Below, piece by piece: positions 18,573 through 27,670 of a stretch of DNA of 64,000 nucleotides (positions within the stretch are counted from its first letter, which is position 1; each line of letters opens with the position of its first letter). The position numbers were made by a program, and so were the translations under genes. The stretch lies in assembly GCF_014202035.1 (NCBI RefSeq), contig NZ_JACHFR010000001.1, positions 620,001 through 684,000 of the forward strand, in the 5' to 3' direction. This DNA is from Treponema rectale. Lineage in GTDB: Bacteria; Spirochaetota; Spirochaetia; Treponematales; Treponemataceae. The notes under the pieces were generated by a model. The model did not search any database and had not been told where the DNA came from. It saw only the letters and a list, made by a program, of their open reading frames with translations.

Positions 18573-19907
18573 TTATGGAATAAGCTGAATTTCGTGTTCA
18601 GCAGCTTCTTTTTTTACAATCCGGTTTTTGATTTTAAATAATGCAATATCCCTGAGAAATTTTGTATTTCTGTTTTTAAGAAAGTTCTTCAGTTCTGTCT
18701 TAGGAGGATCTTTCATAATCAGATCAGACATGGCTTCATCTACTAAGAATTCTTCTGCAATTATCGTCCGTGTGTTTTTTATAGTTGTAACCAAACGCTG
18801 GGAAATTGCTCCTTTTAATACAGATGCAATCATATACGGTGGTATTCCCATGTTTTTAAGTCTGTCTATGGCAGAAACAGCATCGTTTGTATGAATCGTT
18901 GATAGTACAAGATGTCCTGTAAGTGCAGCCCTTACTGCAAGGGAGGCTGTTTCCGAGTCCCTTATTTCTCCTACCATTATTACATCAGGATCCTGCCTTA
19001 AAACCCGTCTGAGAATTGAACTGAATGTAAGACCGATTTCCTCATTTACCTGTATCTGATTTACTCCTTTGATTTTATATTCAACCGGATCTTCAATACT
19101 GATTATCTTTATTTTTTCATCAGTAATTTCTTTCAGCATGGAATGAAGCGTCGTCGTTTTTCCGCTTCCTGTAGGCCCCGTTACGAGAATCAGCCCGTGA
19201 GGAATCTTAAGCATGTTTTTTATGTCATTTATCTGAGTATTTAAAAACCCCAGTTCTTCGATATTATTAAGGGTTGAATTTCTTGAAAGAATTCTCATTA
19301 CGATTGATTCTCCGTCAGACGATGGAATTGATGAGACTCTTATGTCCGTTGTCCTGGAATCAACATTTACACTCATTCTTCCATCTTGAGGAAGCCTGTG
19401 CTCAAGAATATTCATGCCTGACATGAGTTTTATTCTTGAGGAAATTTTAGCAAAAATCTCTTTTTTTATATCGAAAGATTTTTCCAGAAGTCCGTTCATT
19501 CTGTAGCGCACGGATGCCGAGTTTTCAAAAGATTCTACATGAATGTCCGATGCTCCTTTTTTTATTCCTTCTATGCAGATGGAGTTAACCAGATTAACGG
19601 CAGGTGCATCATTTGAAAAATCATCTATTTTATTTTCATTTTCTTCCGGAATTATTTTTTCATCATCATTAAGACCGTCTTTTTTTCCGATCCAATATGC
19701 GAGTTTTGACTGCTCGACTTTTATGAATTCAATTTTCTTTCCGTGATATGTACGTATGGATTCCAGTGCACTTTCCGGTGTTTTTTCCGTATAGCCTGCC
19801 GTCACTTTTTCACTGTCCTCAGATATGAAAAAGGCATTGTTTTTTCTTATGAAGTTCAGGGAATACTGTCTTTCATCTGAAGGAATGTTCAGTTCTTCTT
19901 TATTCAT
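18573..19907 (-). CDS. gspE: Type II secretion ATPase GspE
   Basis: 444 residues of the GspE/PilB family. Walker A GPTGSGKTTTLH near residue 243, aspartate box IISIEDPVEYKI, Walker B VIMVGEIRDSETA near residue 311, and the His box LVLSTIHTNDA are all intact, so it should hydrolyse ATP to drive pseudopilus growth. The N-terminal 100 residues are a reduced N1E-type domain. The tetracysteine zinc loop that normally follows the QRLV motif is absent: SQRLVTTIKNTRTIIAEEF runs straight on. It overlaps gspD by four bases (ATGA) and is followed by gspF. Confidence 0.96.
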   Translation of the reverse strand: MNKEELNIPSDERQYSLNFIRKNNAFFISEDSEKVTAGYTEKTPESALESIRTYHGKKIEFIKVEQSKLAYWIGKKDGLNDDEKIIPEENENKIDDFSNDAPAVNLVNSICIEGIKKGASDIHVESFENSASVRYRMNGLLEKSFDIKKEIFAKISSRIKLMSGMNILEHRLPQDGRMSVNVDSRTTDIRVSSIPSSDGESIVMRILSRNSTLNNIEELGFLNTQINDIKNMLKIPHGLILVTGPTGSGKTTTLHSMLKEITDEKIKIISIEDPVEYKIKGVNQIQVNEEIGLTFSSILRRVLRQDPDVIMVGEIRDSETASLAVRAALTGHLVLSTIHTNDAVSAIDRLKNMGIPPYMIASVLKGAISQRLVTTIKNTRTIIAEEFLVDEAMSDLIMKDPPKTELKNFLKNRNTKFLRDIALFKIKNRIVKKEAAEHEIQLIP

Positions 19908-22027
19908 GCTTTCTCCATGGTCATTTTATAAATTTCCCTGCAGTCAGGAATTTTCTCGTTTCCGTCTTTTATCAGGTGCGGAATAATGTAAATTACAATT
20001 TCTGTTTTTTCTTTCGTCATGTTTTTATGTGTGAAGAATCTGTTAATCAGCGGAATTCTTCCTAAAACCGGCGTTCTGGTTTCCTGAAGCGTTTCATCTT
20101 CTTTAATGAGGCCTGAAATTACAACAGGCTTTCCGGATGGAGTCCGTACCTGTGTATTGACAACCCGTTCAGATGTTGAAGGAATTGCTGTTTTTGCTGA
20201 GGAATCGGAGTTTTGCTTTGAAACAGTTGCATTAATGTTCATTGTTATCATGTCATCACCGGAAGTCCATCCTTTCAGATTAACAATCAGACCGGAAGTT
20301 ATCTGCTGGGTTATTCCGGATGTGGTTGAACCGCCTGCTGTCGTTCCGTATTCATATTCGATGTAACGGTAAGTATCAGTGTTCTGAAAGCGGACTTCTT
20401 CTCCTGACAATGCCGTAAGAACCGTATCAGTAAAAATTGATGCCGTGTTTGATGCAATCTTTTCATTAAGATTTGCCGCAGCCTGAAAACCGAAAGCGCT
20501 TATTATATTAAATGAAAGGGACATTATGTTTGAAAGTTCACCTTCATAAGAAAAGCTGTTTTTTGAACCGTTTTTTGAGAAAGATAAAGAGGTGCCTGAG
20601 GATCTTGCAGTTCCATCAGTATATTGTACGACAAGAAGTTTATATTTTAACTGGGGAACAGGCCGGTCAATAAGTTCAAGTTCCTTTTTAAACATTTCAA
20701 GGTTTTCTTTTGATCCTTTAAAGAAAATCAGGTTCGGAAAAAGTGAATCACATACGGTATCCTTTCGTATTGAAGGCGGCAGTTTTTTCAATAATTCCTC
20801 ACTTTTAAGATATCTGAGTGTAACGGGAACGGCAGACTTCTTTTCATCAAGGGTATTTATGACATTAATGATTTCATTTACCGCTGCAGGCGTTGCCGTA
20901 ATCAGAAGAGCGTTTTCATCTTCAATCAGCCGGCATTTTGCTGCTGTTTCCTGAGACAAAAGTGAAAGCAGGTTTTTTGCTTCCGTATGTTTCAGATAAT
21001 GCTTTCTGCTTAATATGGAATTTTCTTCTGCATCAATTTTTTCTATAAACTCAATAACAGCCTTGTTTTCTTCATTTGTACCTGTAAGAATTATGTTTCC
21101 TGAATCAGGGTCTCCTTTAAATACTTGCGGTGATGAAAGTTCCGGGGGCAGGAGAGAGACCGCCTGCTGTACGGAAATATGCTTGAGGGGAACAACCTGA
21201 ATTTCCTTAAACCGCTGCTGTGTATTTTTTCTTGATTGTTCTATAATATAGTAGATATTATTCTTAACCGTATAATCCAGTGCGGCTTTTTCAAGAATAA
21301 GGTTAAGGCTCTCTTCAAAAGTTTTATCTGTAAAATAAAGGTTTTCTATCTTGTCATTTGCCTGAGAAAGGCAGGAATATTCTTTTCCTTCAATAGAAAA
21401 CAGTAATTTAACAGCCTCCTGAATTATGATTGAATCAACGTTTATTGAAAACAGTCCGTTGTTTTTTTTAATGCTGCGATTTAAATTTGCAGTTTCCCTG
21501 TTTGTTTCTTTCTTCAGGTAAAACCACCCGTCTTTCTTTATGACGCTGCAGTCAGGCAGTTTTGCCGTAAGAATGTCAAGAATCTGTTCAATCGTAAAAT
21601 CCCTGACATCAATGCTTATTTTTTCATCCGCCATTCTGTCATGAAGAATTGTCATTCCTGTTTTTCCGGACAGAATCTCAACAATTTTTTCAATGCTGCA
21701 GGATGAACATTTCAGGCTGACAAGTGAATCTTTTACGCTGCAAAATACTTTAGAAACGTACAGGATTCCTTTTTTTTCTTCACAGTAAAGTCCGTTGCTG
21801 TTCAGAAAGTTCTCCAGAATTTCCTCAGCATCAGATTCGGCAAAGAAAAAACTTGCGGTGCCTTCAACAGTTTCATCAGGAATAATGGATCTGCCGCTTT
21901 CCTCCCCAAGGGCAATGAGAATATCCGTAATTTTCTGAGAGTTGAATTCCATGCTTTTGATTTTCTGAGCATGAACAGAAACAACTGGTAATAAAAGGAT
22001 TGGAATGAGTTTTTTTAAATTAATCAT
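19904..22027 (-). CDS. gspD: Type II secretion outer-membrane secretin GspD
   Basis: 707 residues from ATG 22,027, which gives a clean signal peptide (MINLKKLIPILLLPVVSVHA). An ATG nine bases further upstream at 22,036 directly abuts the -10 box and would not be transcribed. After an STN/N0-like domain (FNSQKITDILIALGEESG) come N1-N3 domains with their repeated VIEFIEKID and INVINTLDEKK helices, then the secretin core with TPSGKPVVISGLI and TPVLGRIPLINRFF, ending in IVIYIIPHLI. Secretins form the multimeric outer-membrane channel. The gene heads the minus-strand gspDEF operon and has its own promoter at 22,037-22,066. Confidence 0.95.
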   Translation of the reverse strand: MINLKKLIPILLLPVVSVHAQKIKSMEFNSQKITDILIALGEESGRSIIPDETVEGTASFFFAESDAEEILENFLNSNGLYCEEKKGILYVSKVFCSVKDSLVSLKCSSCSIEKIVEILSGKTGMTILHDRMADEKISIDVRDFTIEQILDILTAKLPDCSVIKKDGWFYLKKETNRETANLNRSIKKNNGLFSINVDSIIIQEAVKLLFSIEGKEYSCLSQANDKIENLYFTDKTFEESLNLILEKAALDYTVKNNIYYIIEQSRKNTQQRFKEIQVVPLKHISVQQAVSLLPPELSSPQVFKGDPDSGNIILTGTNEENKAVIEFIEKIDAEENSILSRKHYLKHTEAKNLLSLLSQETAAKCRLIEDENALLITATPAAVNEIINVINTLDEKKSAVPVTLRYLKSEELLKKLPPSIRKDTVCDSLFPNLIFFKGSKENLEMFKKELELIDRPVPQLKYKLLVVQYTDGTARSSGTSLSFSKNGSKNSFSYEGELSNIMSLSFNIISAFGFQAAANLNEKIASNTASIFTDTVLTALSGEEVRFQNTDTYRYIEYEYGTTAGGSTTSGITQQITSGLIVNLKGWTSGDDMITMNINATVSKQNSDSSAKTAIPSTSERVVNTQVRTPSGKPVVISGLIKEDETLQETRTPVLGRIPLINRFFTHKNMTKEKTEIVIYIIPHLIKDGNEKIPDCREIYKMTMEKA

Positions 22028-22036
22028 CTGCCACAT

Positions 22037-22066
22037 AAAATACGGATGAAAACCTCAGGTCGTCAA
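22037..22066 (-). promoter_or_regulatory. Promoter of gspDEF, leaderless type
   Basis: On the minus strand, TTGACG (22,066-22,061) and TATTTT (22,042-22,037) are separated by 18 bases. The ATG at 22,027 starts nine bases after the -10 box, so the transcript would begin at or within a few bases of the start codon. No Shine-Dalgarno sequence fits in between. Confidence 0.55.
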
Positions 22067-22086
22067 GAAAAATAAAGTAATTTTCT

Positions 22087-22219
22087 AGGGAATCTCTAAA
22101 AATTGCAATTTTTAGAGATAACTCTGAAAGAGCGATGTTTTAAGTCGTGACATTACAACGACTTAAAATTCGTCGGCATTCTCTAGAAATACACATTAGT
22201 GGATTTCTAGAGATGCCCT
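22087..22219. repeat. Hairpin-rich MITE-like repeat element
   Basis: A 133-base noncoding element with imperfect terminal inverted repeats: AGGGAATCTCTAAAAATT at the left end and the complement of AGGGCATCTCTAGAAATC at the right end (15 of 18 identical). Inside are three strong inverted repeats: a perfect 28-base palindrome (22,092-22,119), an 11-base-arm hairpin TTTTAAGTCGT (22,138-22,148 with 22,158-22,168) and another 11-base-arm hairpin TCTCTAGAAAT (22,180-22,190 with 22,203-22,213). It sits between the divergent gspD and ileS promoters. The structure resembles a miniature inverted-repeat element or mobile intergenic repeat; copies elsewhere in the genome cannot be checked here. Confidence 0.6.
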
Positions 22220-22273
22220 TTATTTTCTTTTATGTGCCGTAAAGCAGAAGTGCAGACATAAAATTTCAGACAG

Positions 22274-22302
22274 TGGACGATTTTTATTTAAAATGGTAGA
22301 AT
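22274..22302 (+). promoter_or_regulatory. Promoter of ileS
   Basis: TGGACG (22,274-22,279) and TAGAAT (22,297-22,302) are spaced by 17 bases. The start codon lies 36 bases after the -10 box, leaving a leader of about 30 bases with an AGAGGAA ribosome binding site. No T-box-like leader is present. Confidence 0.5.
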
Positions 22303-22338
22303 CTGACACGAATTTTATTATCAGAGGAATGAATTTAT

Positions 22339-25300
22339 ATGTACAAATCAGTTGATTCAAAAGCAGATTTCCCGAAACTTGAAGAAGAAGTGCTTTCTTT
22401 ATGGGAAAAAAATGACACATTTAAGAAATCTGTAGAGCAGAGAGACGGTTCTCCTGAATTTACTTTTTATGACGGACCACCTTTTGCAACGGGACTTCCA
22501 CATTTCGGACATTTTATTCCTTCAACGATAAAAGACATTATTCCTCGTTACCAGACAATGCGCGGTAAGAAAGTAGAGCGCCGCTTCGGATGGGACTGTC
22601 ATGGACTCCCTGTAGAAAATCTTATTGAAAAAGAACTTGGAATCAATTCTAAGCATGAAATCGAACAGTATGGAATTGATAAATTTAACGATAAGTGTAA
22701 GGATTCCGTTCTCCGCTATACGTCTGAATGGCGTAAGACAATTACCCGTATGGGACGTTGGGTTGATTTTGACAATGATTATAAGACAATGAATCCTGAG
22801 TTCATGGAATCAATCTGGTGGGTTGCAAAGACACTCTGGGATAAAGGACTTATTTACGAGGGAAAGTATATTCTTCCTTACTGTCCGCGCTGTTCAACAG
22901 TTCTTTCTACCCATGAACTTGCCCAGGGGTATAAGGATGTTACTGAAACTGCAATAACAGTACGCTTTAAGATTACAAAAGCACCTTCTTCCTTCAGTGA
23001 TCCTGATATGGAAAACGGAAAGACTTACTTTGTTGCATGGACAACTACTCCGTGGACCCTTCCTTCAAATCTTGGCCTCTGTATGGGACCGGAAATCGAT
23101 TACGTTAAGATTCAGGATAAGGAAAGCGGTGATTTTTATATTATGGCCGCAGCCCGCCTCAGTGCATATTATAAGAGCGAAGAGGATTATACAGTAATTT
23201 ATACCCGTAAGGGAAAGGAATTTATCGGTGCAAGATATGAACCGTTGTTCCCTTATTTTGCCTCTTTAGCAGATTCAAAAGTTTGTGCTGAAAAATCCGG
23301 ACAGAAATGTGAAGACGGTGCCTTCCGCATGTTTAATGCTGACTATGTATCTACGGAAGACGGTACTGGTATTGTTCATATTGCACCTGCCTTTGGTGAA
23401 GATGATAACAAAGTATTCCGCGGCTCAGGCGTTCCTAATGTTGAACCGATTGATGCTGAATGTAAGTTTACTTCAGAAGTTTCTGATTATACAGGACGAT
23501 TTGTAAAAGACTGTGACAAAGACATCATCGCCCGCCTCAAGGAAGAGCGAAAACTTGTAAAGAAAGACCAGCACAAGCACTCTTATCCTCACTGCTGGAG
23601 ATGTGGTTCACCTCTTATTTACCGTGGAATCGGTTCATGGTTTGTAAAAGTAGCAGATCATCATGAAGCTCTTCTCAGGGCAAATTCCCAGATAAAATGG
23701 CAGCCGGCACATATTAAGGAAGGCCGTTTCGGTAAGTGGCTTGCAGGAAGCCGTGACTGGGCCGTAAGCCGTAACCGTTACTGGGGAAATCCTATTCCTA
23801 TCTGGAAGTGTGAGGATCCTGAATGCGGACATACGCTTTGTGTAGGAAGCCGTGAAGAACTTAAGAAGTTAAGCGGAGTTTACCTTGAAGACCTTCACAA
23901 GCAGTTTGCAGATAAGGTTACTATAAAATGTCCGAAGTGCTCCAAAACGATGCACCGTATTCCGGAAGTATTTGACTGCTGGTTTGAGTCTGGTTCCATG
24001 CCTTATGCACAGCAGCATTATCCTTTTGAAAATAAAGAAGCTTTTGAAAAGAGCTTCCCTGCTGATTTCATTTCTGAAGGACTTGATCAGACCCGCGGAT
24101 GGTTTTATACGCTTACAATTCTTGCCAGTCATCTTTTTGACAAGCCTGCCTTTAAGAATTGTGTGGTAAACGGAATTGTTCTTGCAGAAGACGGCCGTAA
24201 AATGTCAAAGAGTCTCCGTAACTATACTGATCCTGTAGAAGCAATCAATAAGTTTGGAGCAGATGCAATCAGGCTTTTCCTTATGCACAGTGCAGTAGTA
24301 CGTGCTGATGAAATCAGATATTCAGATGATGGTGTCCGGGATGTTATAAAGAGCATCATTCTTCCATTGTGGAATTCATACAGTTTCTTCGTTCAGTATG
24401 CAAATATTGATAAGGTTACCTGTACGGGACATGAGTTTGATTCAAAACTTCCTGAAAATCCTCTTGACCGCTGGCTGCTTTCTGTAAGCCAGAAAATGAT
24501 TACTGATGTAACGAAGGCTATGGAAGATTATGATTTAAGCGGTGCCATTGATCCGATGCTTGATTTTATTGATCAGATCAACAACTGGTATATCCGCCGT
24601 AACCGCCGTCGTTTCTGGAAGTCTGGAAATGATGCAGACAAGCTTGAAGCTTACGGCTCGCTTTATTATGCACTTAAAACTTTCTGTCTTGTTGCAGCTC
24701 CATTTATTCCGTTCCTTACTGAAACTATGTGGCAGAATCTTAAAACAGACGGTGACAGGGAATCCGTACATCTTATGGATTATCCTGAATATAATGAAAA
24801 ATTCCGTGATGAAGCCCTTGAATTCAAGATGGCTACAGTTCAGAAGGCTGTTTCCATGGGCCGTTCACTGCGTAATCAGTTTAACCTGAAGAACCGTCAG
24901 CCTCTTGCTGAAGTTGCCCTTGTAACACGTAATGCTCAGGAAAAAGCTGTCCTTGAAAGCATGAAGGATACCATTGCTGAAGAGCTTAATGTAAAGAACG
25001 TTATATTCCACGATCAGGAAGCTGATCTCGTTGAATATAAGGCTAAGGCAAACTTCAAGGTTTTAGGAAAGATTCTTGGCGGAAAGATGAAGGCTGCCGC
25101 AGCTCAGATTGTAACTCTCAGCGGTGCTGATATTGCAAAGATTGTTGATGGCGGAGTTCTCAGCATTAATGTTGACGGTACAGATGTGGAACTTAACTCA
25201 GAAAGCGTTATAGTTGAACGTCTTGAAAAAGAAAATCTTAAAGTAATAAATGACGGAACTCTGACAGTCGGTCTTGATACAAAGATTACTGATGAACTTA

Positions 25301-25551
25301 AGAAAGAGGGATATGCCCGTGATGCTGTCCGTGGAATTCAGAATCTCAGAAAGGAAAGTGGTTTTGAAGTAACGGATCGCATTAACCTTAAAGTTTCAGG
25401 AGATGCTTCCCTTAAGTCCGCATTTGAAATGTTCAGGGATTTCATTGCCGGAGAAACCCTTTCTTCTAAAATTGAATGGGTTGATTCACTTGCTGGAACA
25501 GAAATTGATGCAGATGATGCAAAATGGACTGTTTCGGTAGAAAAAGCATGA
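22339..25551 (+). CDS. ileS: Isoleucyl-tRNA synthetase
   Basis: 1070 residues, a full-length class I synthetase that charges tRNA-Ile. The HIGH signature is present as HFGH (residues 55-58) inside YDGPPFATGLPHFGHF, and KMSKS begins at residue 621 (DGRKMSKSLRNY). The editing (CP1) domain carries TTPWTLPSNL. The sequence resembles the longer eukaryote-like IleRS type, which is associated with mupirocin tolerance in other bacteria. A ribosome binding site (AGAGG) precedes the ATG. Codon use is markedly richer in CGT, CTT and AAG than in the T2SS genes upstream, as expected for a well-expressed gene. Confidence 0.98.
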   Translation: MYKSVDSKADFPKLEEEVLSLWEKNDTFKKSVEQRDGSPEFTFYDGPPFATGLPHFGHFIPSTIKDIIPRYQTMRGKKVERRFGWDCHGLPVENLIEKELGINSKHEIEQYGIDKFNDKCKDSVLRYTSEWRKTITRMGRWVDFDNDYKTMNPEFMESIWWVAKTLWDKGLIYEGKYILPYCPRCSTVLSTHELAQGYKDVTETAITVRFKITKAPSSFSDPDMENGKTYFVAWTTTPWTLPSNLGLCMGPEIDYVKIQDKESGDFYIMAAARLSAYYKSEEDYTVIYTRKGKEFIGARYEPLFPYFASLADSKVCAEKSGQKCEDGAFRMFNADYVSTEDGTGIVHIAPAFGEDDNKVFRGSGVPNVEPIDAECKFTSEVSDYTGRFVKDCDKDIIARLKEERKLVKKDQHKHSYPHCWRCGSPLIYRGIGSWFVKVADHHEALLRANSQIKWQPAHIKEGRFGKWLAGSRDWAVSRNRYWGNPIPIWKCEDPECGHTLCVGSREELKKLSGVYLEDLHKQFADKVTIKCPKCSKTMHRIPEVFDCWFESGSMPYAQQHYPFENKEAFEKSFPADFISEGLDQTRGWFYTLTILASHLFDKPAFKNCVVNGIVLAEDGRKMSKSLRNYTDPVEAINKFGADAIRLFLMHSAVVRADEIRYSDDGVRDVIKSIILPLWNSYSFFVQYANIDKVTCTGHEFDSKLPENPLDRWLLSVSQKMITDVTKAMEDYDLSGAIDPMLDFIDQINNWYIRRNRRRFWKSGNDADKLEAYGSLYYALKTFCLVAAPFIPFLTETMWQNLKTDGDRESVHLMDYPEYNEKFRDEALEFKMATVQKAVSMGRSLRNQFNLKNRQPLAEVALVTRNAQEKAVLESMKDTIAEELNVKNVIFHDQEADLVEYKAKANFKVLGKILGGKMKAAAAQIVTLSGADIAKIVDGGVLSINVDGTDVELNSESVIVERLEKENLKVINDGTLTVGLDTKITDELKKEGYARDAVRGIQNLRKESGFEVTDRINLKVSGDASLKSAFEMFRDFIAGETLSSKIEWVDSLAGTEIDADDAKWTVSVEKA

Positions 25552-25567
25552 ATTAAAATCTAAAATT

Positions 25568-25612
25568 AAAGCAGTGTGCAGCTTTTATATAAGGCGGCCG
25601 CTGCTTTTTTTT
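25568..25612 (+). terminator. Probable Rho-independent terminator after ileS
   Basis: AAAGCAG (25,568-25,574) pairs with CTGCTTT (25,601-25,607), followed by a run of T to 25,612. The 26-base loop contains the palindrome GCGGCCGC, which may form an inner stem. It lies 17 bases after the ileS stop codon. Confidence 0.45.
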
Positions 25613-25624
25613 ACAGGATGGAAC

Positions 25625-26596
25625 GTGAAAAGAAGATTATTATTATCAGTATTTTGTACTTTTATTCCGGCTCTGTTTTTCAGCTGCCGCTCCTCATCCA
25701 TTGAATTAGAGGAAGGTTCTGTAAGTCCTCTTGCACTCCTTGATGACCAGTCCAGCATTTACATCAATATACCGGTACAGAAGCACCAGAAACTGTTTGC
25801 AGACATCTTATGTTCTCAGGTTGAAGGGCTTGCAGAAAAAGATGCCATGTCCCTGGCTTCAAGAACAGGACATCTTTATGCAGGACTTGGCACAGTAAAA
25901 GACCGCTCCCGTCTTGAAGCGGCTGCAACTGTTGATATTCCTAAAGTTGGAATCAATTCAGTTTTTAAGAAGAAAAACGGATGGTATTCTGCGGAATATG
26001 TTTCTGCCGCAAAACCTGAGAATGGAGTTTCAGCTGCAGGGGTTCCTTCTAAATACACTGTTTATTCACGGAATGATAATCCCCTTAAGATTTCATTTCC
26101 TGTAAAACAGATTCTCTGCGTTTCTAAAAATGTTGAGGTTATGCTGGATAAGTATTCATCTCAGGCTGCACTTGCAGATAATGATATGAACGCGTATCTT
26201 ACACAGGACAGTGACGATATTCTTTTCTATGTTACAAGACCCGGACAGTACCTGCGTAATATGATTGGAGTTACGGTTCAGGGAGCTGACAGAGTTTGGG
26301 GAACCCTTGCCTATGTTCCTGATGAAAAAAAGCCTAAAAATGATACAGGCAAATACAGTATGTCTTTTTACATGCATCTTCAGGATAAAAAAACAATGAA
26401 GGCTTTTCAGGGATTACTGGCCCTTTCTTTTGCCATGAGTGACGGCAGTGTGGAGCAGATTGATGAGCTGACGATAAAGGTCAGCGGTGTTGAAGTTTCG
26501 AGAAAGCAGATAAATGAAATGTTCATCAGAAAACCAATAACCGGAACTCATTACAGAGTTGAAGGGGATAAGGTTTATGCTGAACCGGACAGATGA
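25625..26596 (+). CDS. Predicted lipoprotein of unknown function, GTG start
   Basis: The start is placed at GTG 25,625 with AGGA seven bases upstream; a GTG at 25,574 would lie in the terminator stem. The product (323 residues) begins with a lipoprotein signal (basic KRR, hydrophobic LLLSVFCTFIPALFF, then Cys). The mature part shows no domain I recognise; it has alternating beta strands and segments such as SIYINIPVQKHQKL and GHLYAGLGTV. It is probably anchored in a membrane facing the periplasm. It is followed 18 bases later by a UPRTase-like gene, so the two may be co-transcribed. Confidence 0.75.
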   Translation: MKRRLLLSVFCTFIPALFFSCRSSSIELEEGSVSPLALLDDQSSIYINIPVQKHQKLFADILCSQVEGLAEKDAMSLASRTGHLYAGLGTVKDRSRLEAAATVDIPKVGINSVFKKKNGWYSAEYVSAAKPENGVSAAGVPSKYTVYSRNDNPLKISFPVKQILCVSKNVEVMLDKYSSQAALADNDMNAYLTQDSDDILFYVTRPGQYLRNMIGVTVQGADRVWGTLAYVPDEKKPKNDTGKYSMSFYMHLQDKKTMKAFQGLLALSFAMSDGSVEQIDELTIKVSGVEVSRKQINEMFIRKPITGTHYRVEGDKVYAEPDR

Positions 26597-26614
26597 TTTT
26601 TAACGGAGTATTCT

Positions 26615-27667
26615 ATGAGTGATGAAAAGAGTGATGAAAAAGTTATATTAAAGGCAGAAGATCTTGACGGATATCTTACTGAAGAGGATCAGAAAGACCT
26701 GCAGACTCTTGAAGATATGTATTCAAAAACATATCAGTATTTTGCCAGTGAGGATAAGGCTCAGATCATACAGAGTTTTGATGCTATGGGTCATAAAATG
26801 CAGGAAATCTGTGCAAAACATCCTAACATTAAGGTATACAGTTTTGAAACTGATTATGGCGCACAGGCAGAAGCAAGTCGTGTCATATCAAAATTAAGGG
26901 ACTTAAAAACCGAGCATGCGGAGTTTCTTTATTATACTCAGCGTGCCTTTGAGATGCTTTTCCGCCTTGCATATACAGATGAGCATTCCGTAAAAAAGAA
27001 TCATATTGTGGTAAAGACGCCTGTCGTTAATCCTGTTCAGAATTATGCCGTACATAAAATTCCTGATATTGACAACAAAATTGAAAATTCAGTTATGTGC
27101 GTAATGCTCAGAGGTGCACTGCTTCCGAGTATGATTATGTCGAAAGAGATAGAAGAATATTCTTCAAAAGGTTATGTAACTCCATTTGCACTGTTTAAGA
27201 TTTCCCGGGATGATAAAAGACAGGAAACGGACATGCAGTATATCCTTAATCTTAAAAATTCTTTTTTTGATATAAAGGAACTTGACGGTAAAGACCTTAT
27301 ATTTGCAGATCCGATGAATGCTACGGGAGGTTCTCTCGTAACAGTCGTAAAATATCTTCAGAGCAAGGGTATTAAACCTAAAAGCATTAAATTTTTCAAC
27401 GTGATTTCTGCCCTTAAGGGAAGCATGAGGGTAACCAGAGCTCTTGAAAACTGTACCTGCTATACTCTATGGATGGACCCTGTTTTGAATCACAAGGCTT
27501 ACATTATGCCGGGACTTGGTGATGCAGGAGACCGTCTTAATGGTTGTGACAGTCATGAGACACCACGCAACATTATTCAGCTTATAGCTGACTATGGCAG
27601 TAATATTGCTGCCCTTTACAGAAGCCAGCTTAGAAAAATAGAGCAGACGGTCCTTGGGAGAATTTAA
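26615..27667 (+). CDS. upp: Uracil phosphoribosyltransferase-family protein with N-terminal extension
   Basis: 350 residues. The C-terminal 220 residues match UPRTase, which makes UMP from uracil and PRPP: the PRPP-binding loop appears as DPMNATGGS near residue 232 (usual DPMLATGGS), and the uracil-binding flap PGLGDAGDR is intact near residue 301. The first 120 residues are a charged helical extension not found in the 208-residue bacterial enzyme. CGGAG lies before the ATG. A variant UPRTase-fold enzyme with another base substrate is possible, but the intact motifs favour uracil salvage. Confidence 0.85.
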   Translation: MSDEKSDEKVILKAEDLDGYLTEEDQKDLQTLEDMYSKTYQYFASEDKAQIIQSFDAMGHKMQEICAKHPNIKVYSFETDYGAQAEASRVISKLRDLKTEHAEFLYYTQRAFEMLFRLAYTDEHSVKKNHIVVKTPVVNPVQNYAVHKIPDIDNKIENSVMCVMLRGALLPSMIMSKEIEEYSSKGYVTPFALFKISRDDKRQETDMQYILNLKNSFFDIKELDGKDLIFADPMNATGGSLVTVVKYLQSKGIKPKSIKFFNVISALKGSMRVTRALENCTCYTLWMDPVLNHKAYIMPGLGDAGDRLNGCDSHETPRNIIQLIADYGSNIAALYRSQLRKIEQTVLGRI

Positions 27668-27670
27668 GGC

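Noticed and set aside
22034-22036. ATG 22,036 as gspD start
   Set aside because: It directly abuts the -10 box, so it would lie upstream of the transcription start; ATG 22,027 gives a clean signal peptide.
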